From the NCBI GenBank assembly GCA_964363305.1, contig CAYIHX010000068.1, forward strand, positions 1 to 16,700: a stretch of 16,700 bases of DNA, written 5' to 3'. This DNA is from CAYIHX01 sp964363305 (lineage in GTDB: Bacteria; Bdellovibrionota; UBA1018). The notes beneath the pieces were generated by a model. It made no database searches. It was not told where the DNA came from and was given only the letters and a program-made list of their open reading frames with translations. Of the stretch, positions 5,400-12,830 are shown piece after piece (within the stretch, counting starts at the first letter, position 1; each line of letters begins with the position of its first letter). The position numbers and the translations under genes were made by a program.

Positions 5400-8030
5400 T
5401 CAAGAACTCAGGCTCTTCCACTTCTCGCGCGCGGAGACCAAAAAGGTGAGCGCCTGGATCGGCGTCATCTGGTTCGGATCGACTGCGTTGACGTCTTGCG
5501 CGAGTTCGAGCGCAGCGGTGGTTTGCGGATCGGGCTCGGTCAGGGAATCGAACAGCGAGAGCTGGTTCGCATTCGTTTCGTTCGGGCGGGTGGCCTCGGC
5601 TTCGAGGTGCTCGAGCACCTTCCAGGCGCGCGCGATGACGGGCTTAGGCAATCCGGCCAGAGCGGCGACCTGAATCCCGAAGCTTTCGTTCGTCGGTCCG
5701 TCGCGCAGTTCATACAAAAAGCGCAGCTGATTTCTGCGGCCGCTATCGACGGCCATGTGCGCATTGGCCACGCCGGGCAGTTCGCGCGGAAGGCGCGTGA
5801 GCTCGTGATAATGGGTCGCGAACAGCGTGCGCGCACGGATCTCTTTCGCGATCCACTCGACCGTGGCCCAGGCCACGGACATGCCGTCGTAGGTGGAGGT
5901 ACCGCGGCCGATCTCGTCGAGAATGATGAGCGAGCGGTGGTCCGCGCGATGAAGAATCTGCGCGAGCTCGATCATCTCGACCATGAACGTGCTTTGCCCG
6001 CGCGAGATGGCGTCGTGCGCGCCGATGCGCGTGTGCACGGACGAAACCCAGCCCCAGCGCCCGCGACGGGCGGGAATGGGCGCGCCCATCTGACCGAGGA
6101 TGACGATCAAGGCTACCTGCCGCATCACGGTCGATTTACCGCCCATGTTCGGTCCGGTGATGAGGAGGCACTGGCGTTCTCCCGGAATGAGGGTGACCGA
6201 GTTCGGTACGAACTGTCCGCCCGCCGCCTCATCGACGAGAGGATGCCGTCCGGCTTCGATCTCCAGCTCGAGCGAATCATCGATTTCGGGAAAGCACCAA
6301 CCCGGTCGTTCGGCGATCTTCGCGAGAGCGAGCAGCGCATCGAGCTCGCCGATTATCTGAGCGAGGCGCATGATGGAGGGCGTATGGCCCTGAATGGTTC
6401 GGATCAACTTGTCGAAGAGCTCGATTTCGAGCGCCTGCTGCCGCGAGGCGGCGTTCAGGAAGTCGTCCTCGAATTTTTTCAACTCCTCGGTGAAAAAGCG
6501 CTCGCCCCCGACCGTGGTCTGCTTGCGGAGATAGTGAGAGGGCACGCTTTTCAGGTGGGTTTGGGTGACCTCGATGTAGTAGCCGAACACGCGGTTGTAG
6601 CGCACTTTGAGCGAGGGGATTCCGGTGGCGGCGCGTTCGCGTGCTTCGAGTTCGATCAACCATTGCTGGCCATCGCGGGAGAGGTGAAGCAGGCGATCGA
6701 GTTCGGGAGACGTGCCTTCGAGGAAGATGTCGCCATCCCGCGCGGCGAACGGCGGCTCGGGACGTTGGGTGCGAAGAACGCGTTCCGCGAGGGGTGCGAG
6801 TTTGGGGAGGTCGCTTTCGAGATCCGCGCGAAGAGCGGTGATCGCTGGCGAGTGGAGACGATCGAGCACGGCGAGAATCTCAGGCGCCTGTCCGAGCGAG
6901 CGACCCAGTGCCCAGGTGTCCCTCGGATTAGCGAGGCCGGCGGTGATGCGACCGAGGAGGCGATCGAGATCGTAAACTTCCGCAAGGGCTTTGCGAATTT
7001 TGCTCGCGCGCTCGAACTCGGTGGTGAGTTCCCGCACGGTGGTCTGCCGACTTTGAATCGACTCCGGTCGCGCGAGGGGCTCAAGCACCCAGCGCTTGAG
7101 CTGGCGGGAGCCGAGTGCCGTCGCAGTCGTGTCGAGCAGGGAGAAAAGATTGGGGCTGCCTTCAGATCCGGGAACCAGGTCGAGGTGCGAGGCCGTTCGG
7201 GCGCCGAGCGCCAGAGTCTCGGCCGTATGGAGGGCGGAGGGAGGCTTCAGGTGTTCGAGGCGCTCTTTTTTGAGCGAACGGCATGCATAGGCGACGAGAA
7301 TGCCCAAGCCATGGGCCGCTTCGGGTGAGGGAAGGAACGCGTCGAGTGACGCGAGAGAGAAATGTTCCTTGAGGACCTTTTGGGCCATGACGGGCGAAAG
7401 GTAGTTCGCGGGCAGCTCTTCGACGAGACGATCCGCTTGGCCGATTTTGAGTTCTTCCGCTGAGAGGTTCGGACCCCATTTTAGAATATGTGGGATGGAG
7501 AGTGCCTGTAGCTCTTCGAGCAGGGCCTCGCGGGTCAACGGCTCCGAAAAACGCGCTTCGCCGGTCGAGGCGTCGAGCAGCAGGAGGATGAGTTCGTTCT
7601 TCTTTCCGTCAGCGGGAAACGGCAGAGCGAGATAGGCGGCGTCTCGATGATCGCCGTCAAAGTTCACGGCGGGGGTGAAAACACGAACCACCTCGCGACG
7701 AACGATTGACTTGGCGCCCCGCTTTCTCGCCTCCTCCGGGTCTTCCACCTGTTCGCCGATGGCTACTTTATGGCCGGCCTTGAGGAGCTTCTGGATGTAG
7801 GAGTCGACGCTGTGGAAGGGCATGCCGGCCATGGGCAGCGGATTCTCTTTGTTTTTATCGCGGGAGGTGAGGGTCAGACCTAGAATCTTCGAAGCGACGA
7901 TGGCGTCGTCGCCGAAGAGCTCATAGAAGTCGCCCATGCGAAAGAGGAGCAGGGCGTCGCCGCCTTGTGCTTTGAGTTCGCCGTACTGGCTCATCAAGGG
8001 GGTCTTCGCGAGGGGTGTGAGATCGCTCAA
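5400..8030 (-). CDS. mutS: DNA mismatch repair protein MutS
   Basis: An 876-residue MutS (E. coli MutS has 853). It recognises mismatches and small loops, then recruits MutL in an ATP-dependent way. The mismatch-reading Phe-x-Glu is in GDFYELF (Phe35, Glu37). The ATPase has Walker A GPNMGGKST (626-634), Walker B LIILDE (701-706) and FATHYHEL (from 737). QLSLF at 823-827 matches the beta-clamp binding consensus, and TPIQALTFL near the C-terminus matches the tetramerisation helix region. The start is TTG at 8030: GAGGAG lies 7 nt upstream, and residues LTPLAKTPLMSQYGELKAQ fit the family N-terminus, which an ATG start at residue 13 would remove. TTG overlaps the pyk stop as TTGA, implying translational coupling. 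Confidence 0.97.
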   Translation of the reverse strand: MSDLTPLAKTPLMSQYGELKAQGGDALLLFRMGDFYELFGDDAIVASKILGLTLTSRDKNKENPLPMAGMPFHSVDSYIQKLLKAGHKVAIGEQVEDPEEARKRGAKSIVRREVVRVFTPAVNFDGDHRDAAYLALPFPADGKKNELILLLLDASTGEARFSEPLTREALLEELQALSIPHILKWGPNLSAEELKIGQADRLVEELPANYLSPVMAQKVLKEHFSLASLDAFLPSPEAAHGLGILVAYACRSLKKERLEHLKPPSALHTAETLALGARTASHLDLVPGSEGSPNLFSLLDTTATALGSRQLKRWVLEPLARPESIQSRQTTVRELTTEFERASKIRKALAEVYDLDRLLGRITAGLANPRDTWALGRSLGQAPEILAVLDRLHSPAITALRADLESDLPKLAPLAERVLRTQRPEPPFAARDGDIFLEGTSPELDRLLHLSRDGQQWLIELEARERAATGIPSLKVRYNRVFGYYIEVTQTHLKSVPSHYLRKQTTVGGERFFTEELKKFEDDFLNAASRQQALEIELFDKLIRTIQGHTPSIMRLAQIIGELDALLALAKIAERPGWCFPEIDDSLELEIEAGRHPLVDEAAGGQFVPNSVTLIPGERQCLLITGPNMGGKSTVMRQVALIVILGQMGAPIPARRGRWGWVSSVHTRIGAHDAISRGQSTFMVEMIELAQILHRADHRSLIILDEIGRGTSTYDGMSVAWATVEWIAKEIRARTLFATHYHELTRLPRELPGVANAHMAVDSGRRNQLRFLYELRDGPTNESFGIQVAALAGLPKPVIARAWKVLEHLEAEATRPNETNANQLSLFDSLTEPDPQTTAALELAQDVNAVDPNQMTPIQALTFLVSAREKWKSLSS

Positions 8031-9535
8031 GTGGCCGCTCCTCGGCGGACGGGGCCGCGTTCGGTCGGCGCGCCGATCTTGTGCACCTTCATCATGTTCG
8101 TGGTGCCGCGGCGAAGGGTTGGTAAACCGGCCGTCACCACGACGACGTCGCCCATCTGGGCCCAGCCCTCCTGGAGGAGGACTTTTTCAACCATGAGAAA
8201 GAGATCGTCGGTGGCGAGAATTTCAGGGATCAAGGCGCCGCGGACGCCCCAGGAAAAAGCCAGGCGCCGCAGCATGGGCTCTTTGTCCATGATGGCGACG
8301 ATCGGCGTGTCGGGGCGGAATTTGGCGAGCGCGCGCGCGGCCACGCCCGAGTGCGTGAGGCACGCGATCGCGACGGCGCCCACGTGGTGCGCGACGCGGG
8401 AGGCGCTGAATTCGATCGACTCGACGGACGATCCCGGCAACGGGACGAGGTCGGTCGGGCCGCGAGAGAACTCGCGCGAGCGCTCGGCTTCGATCACGAT
8501 GCGGGACATGACCTGTAACGTCTCGCGGGGATACTGGCCCGAGGCGGTCTCGGCCGAAAGCATGACGGCGTCGGTGCCGTCGAAAACGGCGTTGGCTACA
8601 TCGCTTGCTTCGGCGCGCGTGGGCGTGGGGCTAGAGACCATCGATTCCAGCATCTGCGTCGCGGTGATGATCGGAACCCCGAGTTCATTGCACGAGCGGA
8701 TGAGCCGTTTTTGCACGGCGGGGACGCGCTCGGCGCTGATCTCGACGGCCATGTCCCCACGGGCCACGAGTAGGCAGTCCGAGGCTTCGATGATCGAATC
8801 CTGGTACTCGACCGCTTCCTCTCGCTCCATCTTCGCCACGATCAATGGGGGGTTGTTCGTGAGTTTGCGCATCTTCTCCCGGAGGTCGATGATGTCGTCG
8901 GCAGTGCGGACGAACGAGAGCGCGACGGCATCGACTCCATGGTCGATGCCGAACTTCAGGTCGATGAGATCTTTGGGTGTGAGGCAGGGGATGCTGAGCG
9001 GGGTGCCGGGAAGGTTCATGCCCTTGTTGCTCGTGAGGGTTCCGCCGATCTCCACTTCGACGACCAGCTCGGGGGGCGACACCTCGAGCACGCGGGTGGA
9101 AATCTTGCCATCGTCAAAGAGAATGCGTGCGCCGGGGCGGCAGTTTTTCGAGACGGGTTCGGCGATTTCCGCCGAGATCGGAACCGGGAGTCGGCCGGTG
9201 GTCGAAAGTCGTGGTGTGGCGCCTTCGGGATAAAGGAGCAACACGTCGCCTGCTCGGAGAGGGATACCGCCGGGGGGGAGTTTTCCGGCGCGGATCTTGG
9301 GACCTTGAAGATCTTGCATGATCGCGATCGGATGGCCGGCGTCGAGGGCCGCTCCACGAACATTTTCGATCAGGCCGTGATGAAAGTCGTGCGTGCCGTG
9401 GCTGAAGTTGAGGCGCGCGATGTCGAGTCCATCTTCAATGAGGTGGAAGATGGACTCTCGGGTAGACGAGGAGGGGCCGAGAGTGCCTACGATTTTGACG
9501 CGACGAAGCCGAGACAGCGAGTTTGGTTTTGCCAT
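8027..9535 (-). CDS. pyk: Pyruvate kinase
   Basis: A 502-residue pyruvate kinase that converts phosphoenolpyruvate and ADP to pyruvate and ATP in glycolysis. Motifs are KIVGTLGPSSST (from residue 14), ARLNFSHG (40-47), QDLQGPKIRAG, the catalytic-Lys region IVAKMEREEA (most enzymes have KIEN), VARGDMAVE with the metal-binding Asp, TATQMLESM and RAEASDVANAVFDGTDAVMLSAETA. The C-terminal regulatory domain ends GTTNMMKVHKIG. The ATG at 9535 was chosen because homology begins just after it; no strong Shine-Dalgarno sequence precedes it. An in-frame TTG at 9592 would add 19 residues encoded by a REP-like palindrome and is less likely. It probably shares a transcript with mutS. Confidence 0.96.
   Translation of the reverse strand: MAKPNSLSRLRRVKIVGTLGPSSSTRESIFHLIEDGLDIARLNFSHGTHDFHHGLIENVRGAALDAGHPIAIMQDLQGPKIRAGKLPPGGIPLRAGDVLLLYPEGATPRLSTTGRLPVPISAEIAEPVSKNCRPGARILFDDGKISTRVLEVSPPELVVEVEIGGTLTSNKGMNLPGTPLSIPCLTPKDLIDLKFGIDHGVDAVALSFVRTADDIIDLREKMRKLTNNPPLIVAKMEREEAVEYQDSIIEASDCLLVARGDMAVEISAERVPAVQKRLIRSCNELGVPIITATQMLESMVSSPTPTRAEASDVANAVFDGTDAVMLSAETASGQYPRETLQVMSRIVIEAERSREFSRGPTDLVPLPGSSVESIEFSASRVAHHVGAVAIACLTHSGVAARALAKFRPDTPIVAIMDKEPMLRRLAFSWGVRGALIPEILATDDLFLMVEKVLLQEGWAQMGDVVVVTAGLPTLRRGTTNMMKVHKIGAPTERGPVRRGAAT
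8038..8043 (-). promoter_or_regulatory. Shine-Dalgarno of mutS inside pyk
   Basis: GAGGAG on the minus strand lies in the last codons of pyk, 7 nt before the TTG start of mutS at 8030. It decides that non-ATG start. Confidence 0.7.
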
Positions 9536-9575
9536 GGAAAGTGGGGCCAAGGTATGGCGAGGTGCCGGGTTTGTC

Positions 9576-9636
9576 GAGGGGTCAGGATTCAAATCCGTAA
9601 TTGTTAATTCTCTTAAGATTTGGAGCCTGACCCCTC
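9576..9636. repeat. REP-like palindrome, copy 2
   Basis: The arms 9576-9595 (GAGGGGTCAGGATTCAAATC) and 9617-9636 (GATTTGGAGCCTGACCCCTC) pair at 18 of 20 positions around a 21-nt AT-rich loop. The right arm in reverse orientation shares GAGGGGTCAGGCTCCAAA with copy 1 at 947-964. It lies just upstream of pyk, 41 nt before the pyk ATG, and would form a large hairpin in a pyk leader transcribed from further upstream. Confidence 0.8.
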
Positions 9637-9659
9637 AGCATTTGCCTAGGTCGGCAGAG

Positions 9660-9679
9660 TCCGCCGGGCGGAGTTTTTT
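9660..9679 (+). terminator. Possible intrinsic terminator upstream of the sigma-54 unit
   Basis: TCCGC-cgg-GCGGA forms a 5-bp GC-rich stem with a 3-nt loop, followed by one G and six T. It points rightwards and could stop antisense read-through from the pyk region before the sigma-54 promoter. The stem is short, so this is tentative. Confidence 0.4.
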
Positions 9680-9730
9680 GACGCTTGGGACAAACCCTTG
9701 TTTTTCCTTTGTTGGGGGTGGGTAGGGGCT

Positions 9731-9745
9731 TGGCACGGAGGTTGC
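9731..9745 (+). promoter_or_regulatory. Sigma-54 (RpoN) promoter of the coiled-coil gene
   Basis: TGGCACG-gagg-TTGC, preceded by T and followed by TTC, matches the sigma-54 consensus (TGGCACG, 4 bases, TTGC) at every core position. The -24 GG is at 9732-9733 and the -12 GC at 9744-9745. Transcription should start near 9757, about 50 nt before the ATG at 9808. Such promoters need an AAA+ enhancer-binding activator. I see no obvious activator site in the roughly 80 bp upstream, and no activator gene in the window. Confidence 0.88.
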
Positions 9746-9787
9746 TTCTTTCCCGGGTTGGGGGCACAGGATGTGCCTAGGACGCTT

Positions 9788-9811
9788 ATGAAAAGGATCA
9801 ACGCCGCATGA
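9788..9811 (+). CDS. Possible 7-residue leader ORF (MKRINAA)
   Basis: ATG at 9788 follows AGGA (9779-9782) with 5-nt spacing. It encodes seven residues and ends in TGA, which overlaps the coiled-coil start codon as ATGA (9808-9811). The placement, downstream of the predicted sigma-54 start site and coupled to the main ORF, suggests a translational coupling peptide. It is too short to judge by composition. Confidence 0.3.
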   Translation: MKRINAA

Positions 9812-11850
9812 GTTCTGTCTCCATGGATGGAGGTTATCACTACACGAGTCGCGCCGTGAACGAGCTCGAAGACGAGCTTCGAGGTGAGCAGAAGCGCGGG
9901 CGTGAACGTGACGAAGCCCACATCGCTAAGATCGAAGATAACTACCGGGAAGCTGCCGTTCGAGAAAAGGACCGCGCGGAGGAGGCGATCAAAGTGACGA
10001 AGCGGGTCGCGCAAGAGGAGATCTCCCGAGAGAAGTTCAACATGAAGAAGGAAAGCGAGCAGCTTCGAAAGCAGACCTACGACCGGATGGGGCGCTACAA
10101 CGGCGAGGAGGCCAGCACCCTCAAAGACCAACTCAAGTCAGCGCAGAGCATGCGCGAGATGGAGTCGGGCAAGTACAAGCGGAACCAGGCGGAGACCGAG
10201 GAGCATTTTAGAAGTCGGATCGATGAGGTCACGCGGGAACACCAGGGTGAGCTGGAGCGGGTTGCCGAGCAGGTGCGTGCGAATGTGGTCGCCCCTTATG
10301 AGGACTACTCTGAAAAGCAGAAAAAACTCATCAACGATTACAAGGAGCAGGCGAAGAAGGATTACGCTACGCTCGACCAAGATCGGATGGCCGATCTCAA
10401 TCTCCAGCGTCAGCGAACCCAGAGTGCGGTGGCGGATGTTCAGCGCGACTATGAAAATCGCGCGCAGAAGACGACCAACTCCGCTGGCGAGCAGATTGAG
10501 CGAAGCGCGAAGCGGACGAACGAAGAGGCGGGCAAGGACATTGAACGCATGCGGGATGCGCATGCCGTGGAGGTGGCCGACCTGCGAAATGTCGTGAAGG
10601 AAGTCGTCGCTTCCGATCGTGAAGAGAAAAAAACACGGGCGGCGCGTGATCGCGAGGAGCAGGTGACGAAGGGCGAGGACGCGCGTCATGCGGAACAGCG
10701 CCTGGTTGAAAATTACGAACGAGAAATGGAGGCTCTCAAACACAAGCAGAGCGTGGCGGAGGCGCATCTCCACAATCGGTCGACTCAGGCGAGTCGGGAC
10801 AAGGATTCCTACTACTCATCGATCATCAAACAACGGGAAACCGAGTCTTACCAAGAGAAGAAAGATCTCTCGAAAGAGTTTGGCCGAAATCTGACGCAGA
10901 GCGACGAGATGCGGAAGAGGGAAGCTGCGCTCGCTTCAGAGCGCCTTTCTGGTGCCTTGCAGACGGCGAACGTCAGGCAACAGAAAATGCTGGAGAGCCA
11001 GGCCAAGGCTTACAGCGATTCCATGGCGACACAGCAGGGCCTCGCGGACGAGAAGGTCAAGGTGCTCCAGACCGAGCTGCATCGAACGGCCGGCGCCACC
11101 ACGATTCAGGATGTGACCCCCGCACAGGAGAATGCGGTTCGAAAAGTATTGATTGGGCAATACGAAGAGAAGTTTGAGAAAGAGCATGACCGCAACCAGG
11201 AAACGGTCGACAGCATTCAGCGAAGTTATTCGGACCGTTTGAGCGATACGGTCGAAGAAAAAGAAACCCAGAAGACGGAGATGAGTCGTCGGTACGCGGA
11301 GGAGACGAATCGGGAGAGGGGCGATTTCATCGACTCGGTGAGGGAGGTGACCGACAATCGCGACCAGTCGATCAAGGACCTCGAGGCGACGAGTCGGCGG
11401 ACCGTGGATCAGCTTCAGCGAACCTACGGGAAGGCGATGGAGCGGCAGCGCAAGAACTTCGAGGACGTGATCGAGCGAGATCGGACGGCGGCGAGCATGC
11501 GCCTTACCGAAGCGAAGCGCGATCTTCAGTTTGAGAACAAGAAGCAGCTCCGCGAGGCGCAGATTCAGCGGGGGGACCTTGCCCGTGAGTACGAAAGAAA
11601 GTTGAGCGATCAGGCGCTCCAGATGCAGAGCCAGGTCGACGACTTGAAGGGACAGTTGGCGAAGCAGAGAGAGGACAACGGGAAGTCGCACGAGTACGAG
11701 CTCACCCAGCAGCGGAAGGGCTTCGAGCAGCAGATTTCGGCGCTTGAGCTGCAGCAGAAGGAGCGCGAACGCTTTCTCACGGCGAGTTTCGAAGAAAATA
11801 TGGACCGGATGCGGAATGCCCAGCAGGCCCGTCATAATCAGCGCGGTTAG
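9808..11850 (+). CDS. Long coiled-coil protein, sigma-54 controlled, unknown function
   Basis: A 680-residue, highly charged (Glu, Arg, Lys, Gln) protein predicted to be almost wholly helical. It has no Trp, no Cys and only two Pro (163 and 438), which split it into three coiled-coil segments of about 150, 270 and 240 residues. No signal peptide or membrane segment is seen, so it should be cytoplasmic. A short non-helical head (MSSVSMDGGYHYTSR) precedes the rod, and QR-x-Tyr recurs at about 212, 471 and 537. The head-rod layout recalls bacterial intermediate-filament-like or scaffold proteins, but I do not recognise a family. ATG 9808 has AAGGA 10 nt upstream. Its stop overlaps the stop of the convergent glycosyltransferase gene. 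The sigma-54 promoter links it to a developmental, motility, surface or nitrogen-type programme, which cannot be chosen from this window. Confidence 0.85.
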   Translation: MSSVSMDGGYHYTSRAVNELEDELRGEQKRGRERDEAHIAKIEDNYREAAVREKDRAEEAIKVTKRVAQEEISREKFNMKKESEQLRKQTYDRMGRYNGEEASTLKDQLKSAQSMREMESGKYKRNQAETEEHFRSRIDEVTREHQGELERVAEQVRANVVAPYEDYSEKQKKLINDYKEQAKKDYATLDQDRMADLNLQRQRTQSAVADVQRDYENRAQKTTNSAGEQIERSAKRTNEEAGKDIERMRDAHAVEVADLRNVVKEVVASDREEKKTRAARDREEQVTKGEDARHAEQRLVENYEREMEALKHKQSVAEAHLHNRSTQASRDKDSYYSSIIKQRETESYQEKKDLSKEFGRNLTQSDEMRKREAALASERLSGALQTANVRQQKMLESQAKAYSDSMATQQGLADEKVKVLQTELHRTAGATTIQDVTPAQENAVRKVLIGQYEEKFEKEHDRNQETVDSIQRSYSDRLSDTVEEKETQKTEMSRRYAEETNRERGDFIDSVREVTDNRDQSIKDLEATSRRTVDQLQRTYGKAMERQRKNFEDVIERDRTAASMRLTEAKRDLQFENKKQLREAQIQRGDLAREYERKLSDQALQMQSQVDDLKGQLAKQREDNGKSHEYELTQQRKGFEQQISALELQQKERERFLTASFEENMDRMRNAQQARHNQRG

Positions 11851-12779
11851 TCGTGGTTTCGTTTGAGGGTCGCCACCCACTGAAGAGCGCGTTCGTACCC
11901 CTCTTCTCCATCGAAGCGATGGGACTCGATATGCGTGTTCTCTCGGTAGAGAAAACCGACCGGTAGATTGCCATGGAGGAAGTAAGGCTCGCGGTCGGCG
12001 CGCGCGAGATCGGCCGTGACGTCATTTCTTCGCGAAAGGATGAGCGAGGGGATCTCGAACGCCCGGGCTACGTGCATCGGCCCCGAGTCGACGCCGATGA
12101 ATCCCTGAACCTGGCTCACGCCCGCGAACATGCGTCGCAGCTCGAGTCCGCCCGCCTCAAAAATCCAAGCGCGCTCGGCGGCTGGAATTTTCACTTGGTC
12201 GTTTCTCTGCGCGAGTTGCCAGATCCGAACATAGGGTTGCAGCACCGTGCAGAGGCGATTCCACTGTTCGTGGCTGAGTCCGCCACCCTGGTGAGTGCCC
12301 CCCGCTGCATGCAGGACCACGATGGGTTTCGCGCTCGGGCCCTGGGTTTCGAATTCCGCCCGCGCCGTGCGAAGCTCGGTATCGCTGAGGAAGATCTCGG
12401 GTTTGACGGTTATTGAGGGCTCGAGGTGAAACCAACGCTCTTTTTGCTGGATGAGATGGCCCTCGCCCCAGTTGCAGTCATCGCCATAGAGCGTGCGAGG
12501 CGCCCGAGAGAGACCGTCGATGGCCGGGTTGTTGAGGAAGACCCAGGGCGAATGGCCGCGGACAAAGGCGCGAATATGGAGCTGCGGGTAGGCCTTCGTT
12601 AAGCGCGCGGGGAGGGATGAGAGAATCAGCGCGTCGCCGAGGGTTCGGTTCTTCGTGCCGATCACGATCGTCTCGAGGGTCTCGAGCTGTTTGCGGTCCG
12701 GGCGCGGCGGGAAAAAGTCGGGCGTGCGCCAAAAACGGAGCCCATGAAGCTCATGAAGAAAGCGAGGCGAGGTTAGCAT
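11847..12779 (-). CDS. Family 9 glycosyltransferase (heptosyltransferase-like)
   Basis: A 310-residue GT-B fold protein. The N-terminal half carries IVIGTKNRTLGDALILSSLPARLTKAYP (about 38-65), the family pattern for the acceptor domain. The C-terminal half carries the nucleotide-sugar motif GFIGVDSGPMHVARAFEIPSLIL (DSGPMH at 231-236), close to the DSGPMHLA signature of LPS heptosyltransferases. It probably adds a sugar to lipopolysaccharide or another glycan at the inner face of the cytoplasmic membrane; donor and acceptor are unknown. The ATG at 12779 lacks a strong Shine-Dalgarno sequence. It follows the ChaN-like gene by 51 bp in the same direction. TAA and the coiled-coil TAG overlap as TTAG. 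Confidence 0.85.
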   Translation of the reverse strand: MLTSPRFLHELHGLRFWRTPDFFPPRPDRKQLETLETIVIGTKNRTLGDALILSSLPARLTKAYPQLHIRAFVRGHSPWVFLNNPAIDGLSRAPRTLYGDDCNWGEGHLIQQKERWFHLEPSITVKPEIFLSDTELRTARAEFETQGPSAKPIVVLHAAGGTHQGGGLSHEQWNRLCTVLQPYVRIWQLAQRNDQVKIPAAERAWIFEAGGLELRRMFAGVSQVQGFIGVDSGPMHVARAFEIPSLILSRRNDVTADLARADREPYFLHGNLPVGFLYRENTHIESHRFDGEEGYERALQWVATLKRNHD

Positions 12780-12830
12780 TCTGAGCGCATTGACCGACGT
12801 TCATGAATTGTTGTCAATGAAGAAAATTTT

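Noticed and set aside
5496..7328. A 610-codon open frame on the plus strand
   Set aside because: It is antisense to mutS, whose motifs are complete. High GC content creates long open frames in the opposite strand, and the translation shows no domain.
7965..9233. A 422-codon open frame on the plus strand
   Set aside because: Antisense to pyk and the mutS start; low-complexity Ser/Arg-rich translation without motifs.
9536..9592. Extended N-terminus of pyruvate kinase from TTG 9592
   Set aside because: The added codons lie partly in the REP-like palindrome, and family similarity begins only after ATG 9535.
10936..11880. A 314-codon minus-strand frame rich in Leu that resembles a membrane protein
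   Set aside because: It is the reverse complement of the Glu/Lys/Arg-rich coiled coil, which automatically gives a Leu/Phe/Val-rich antisense translation.
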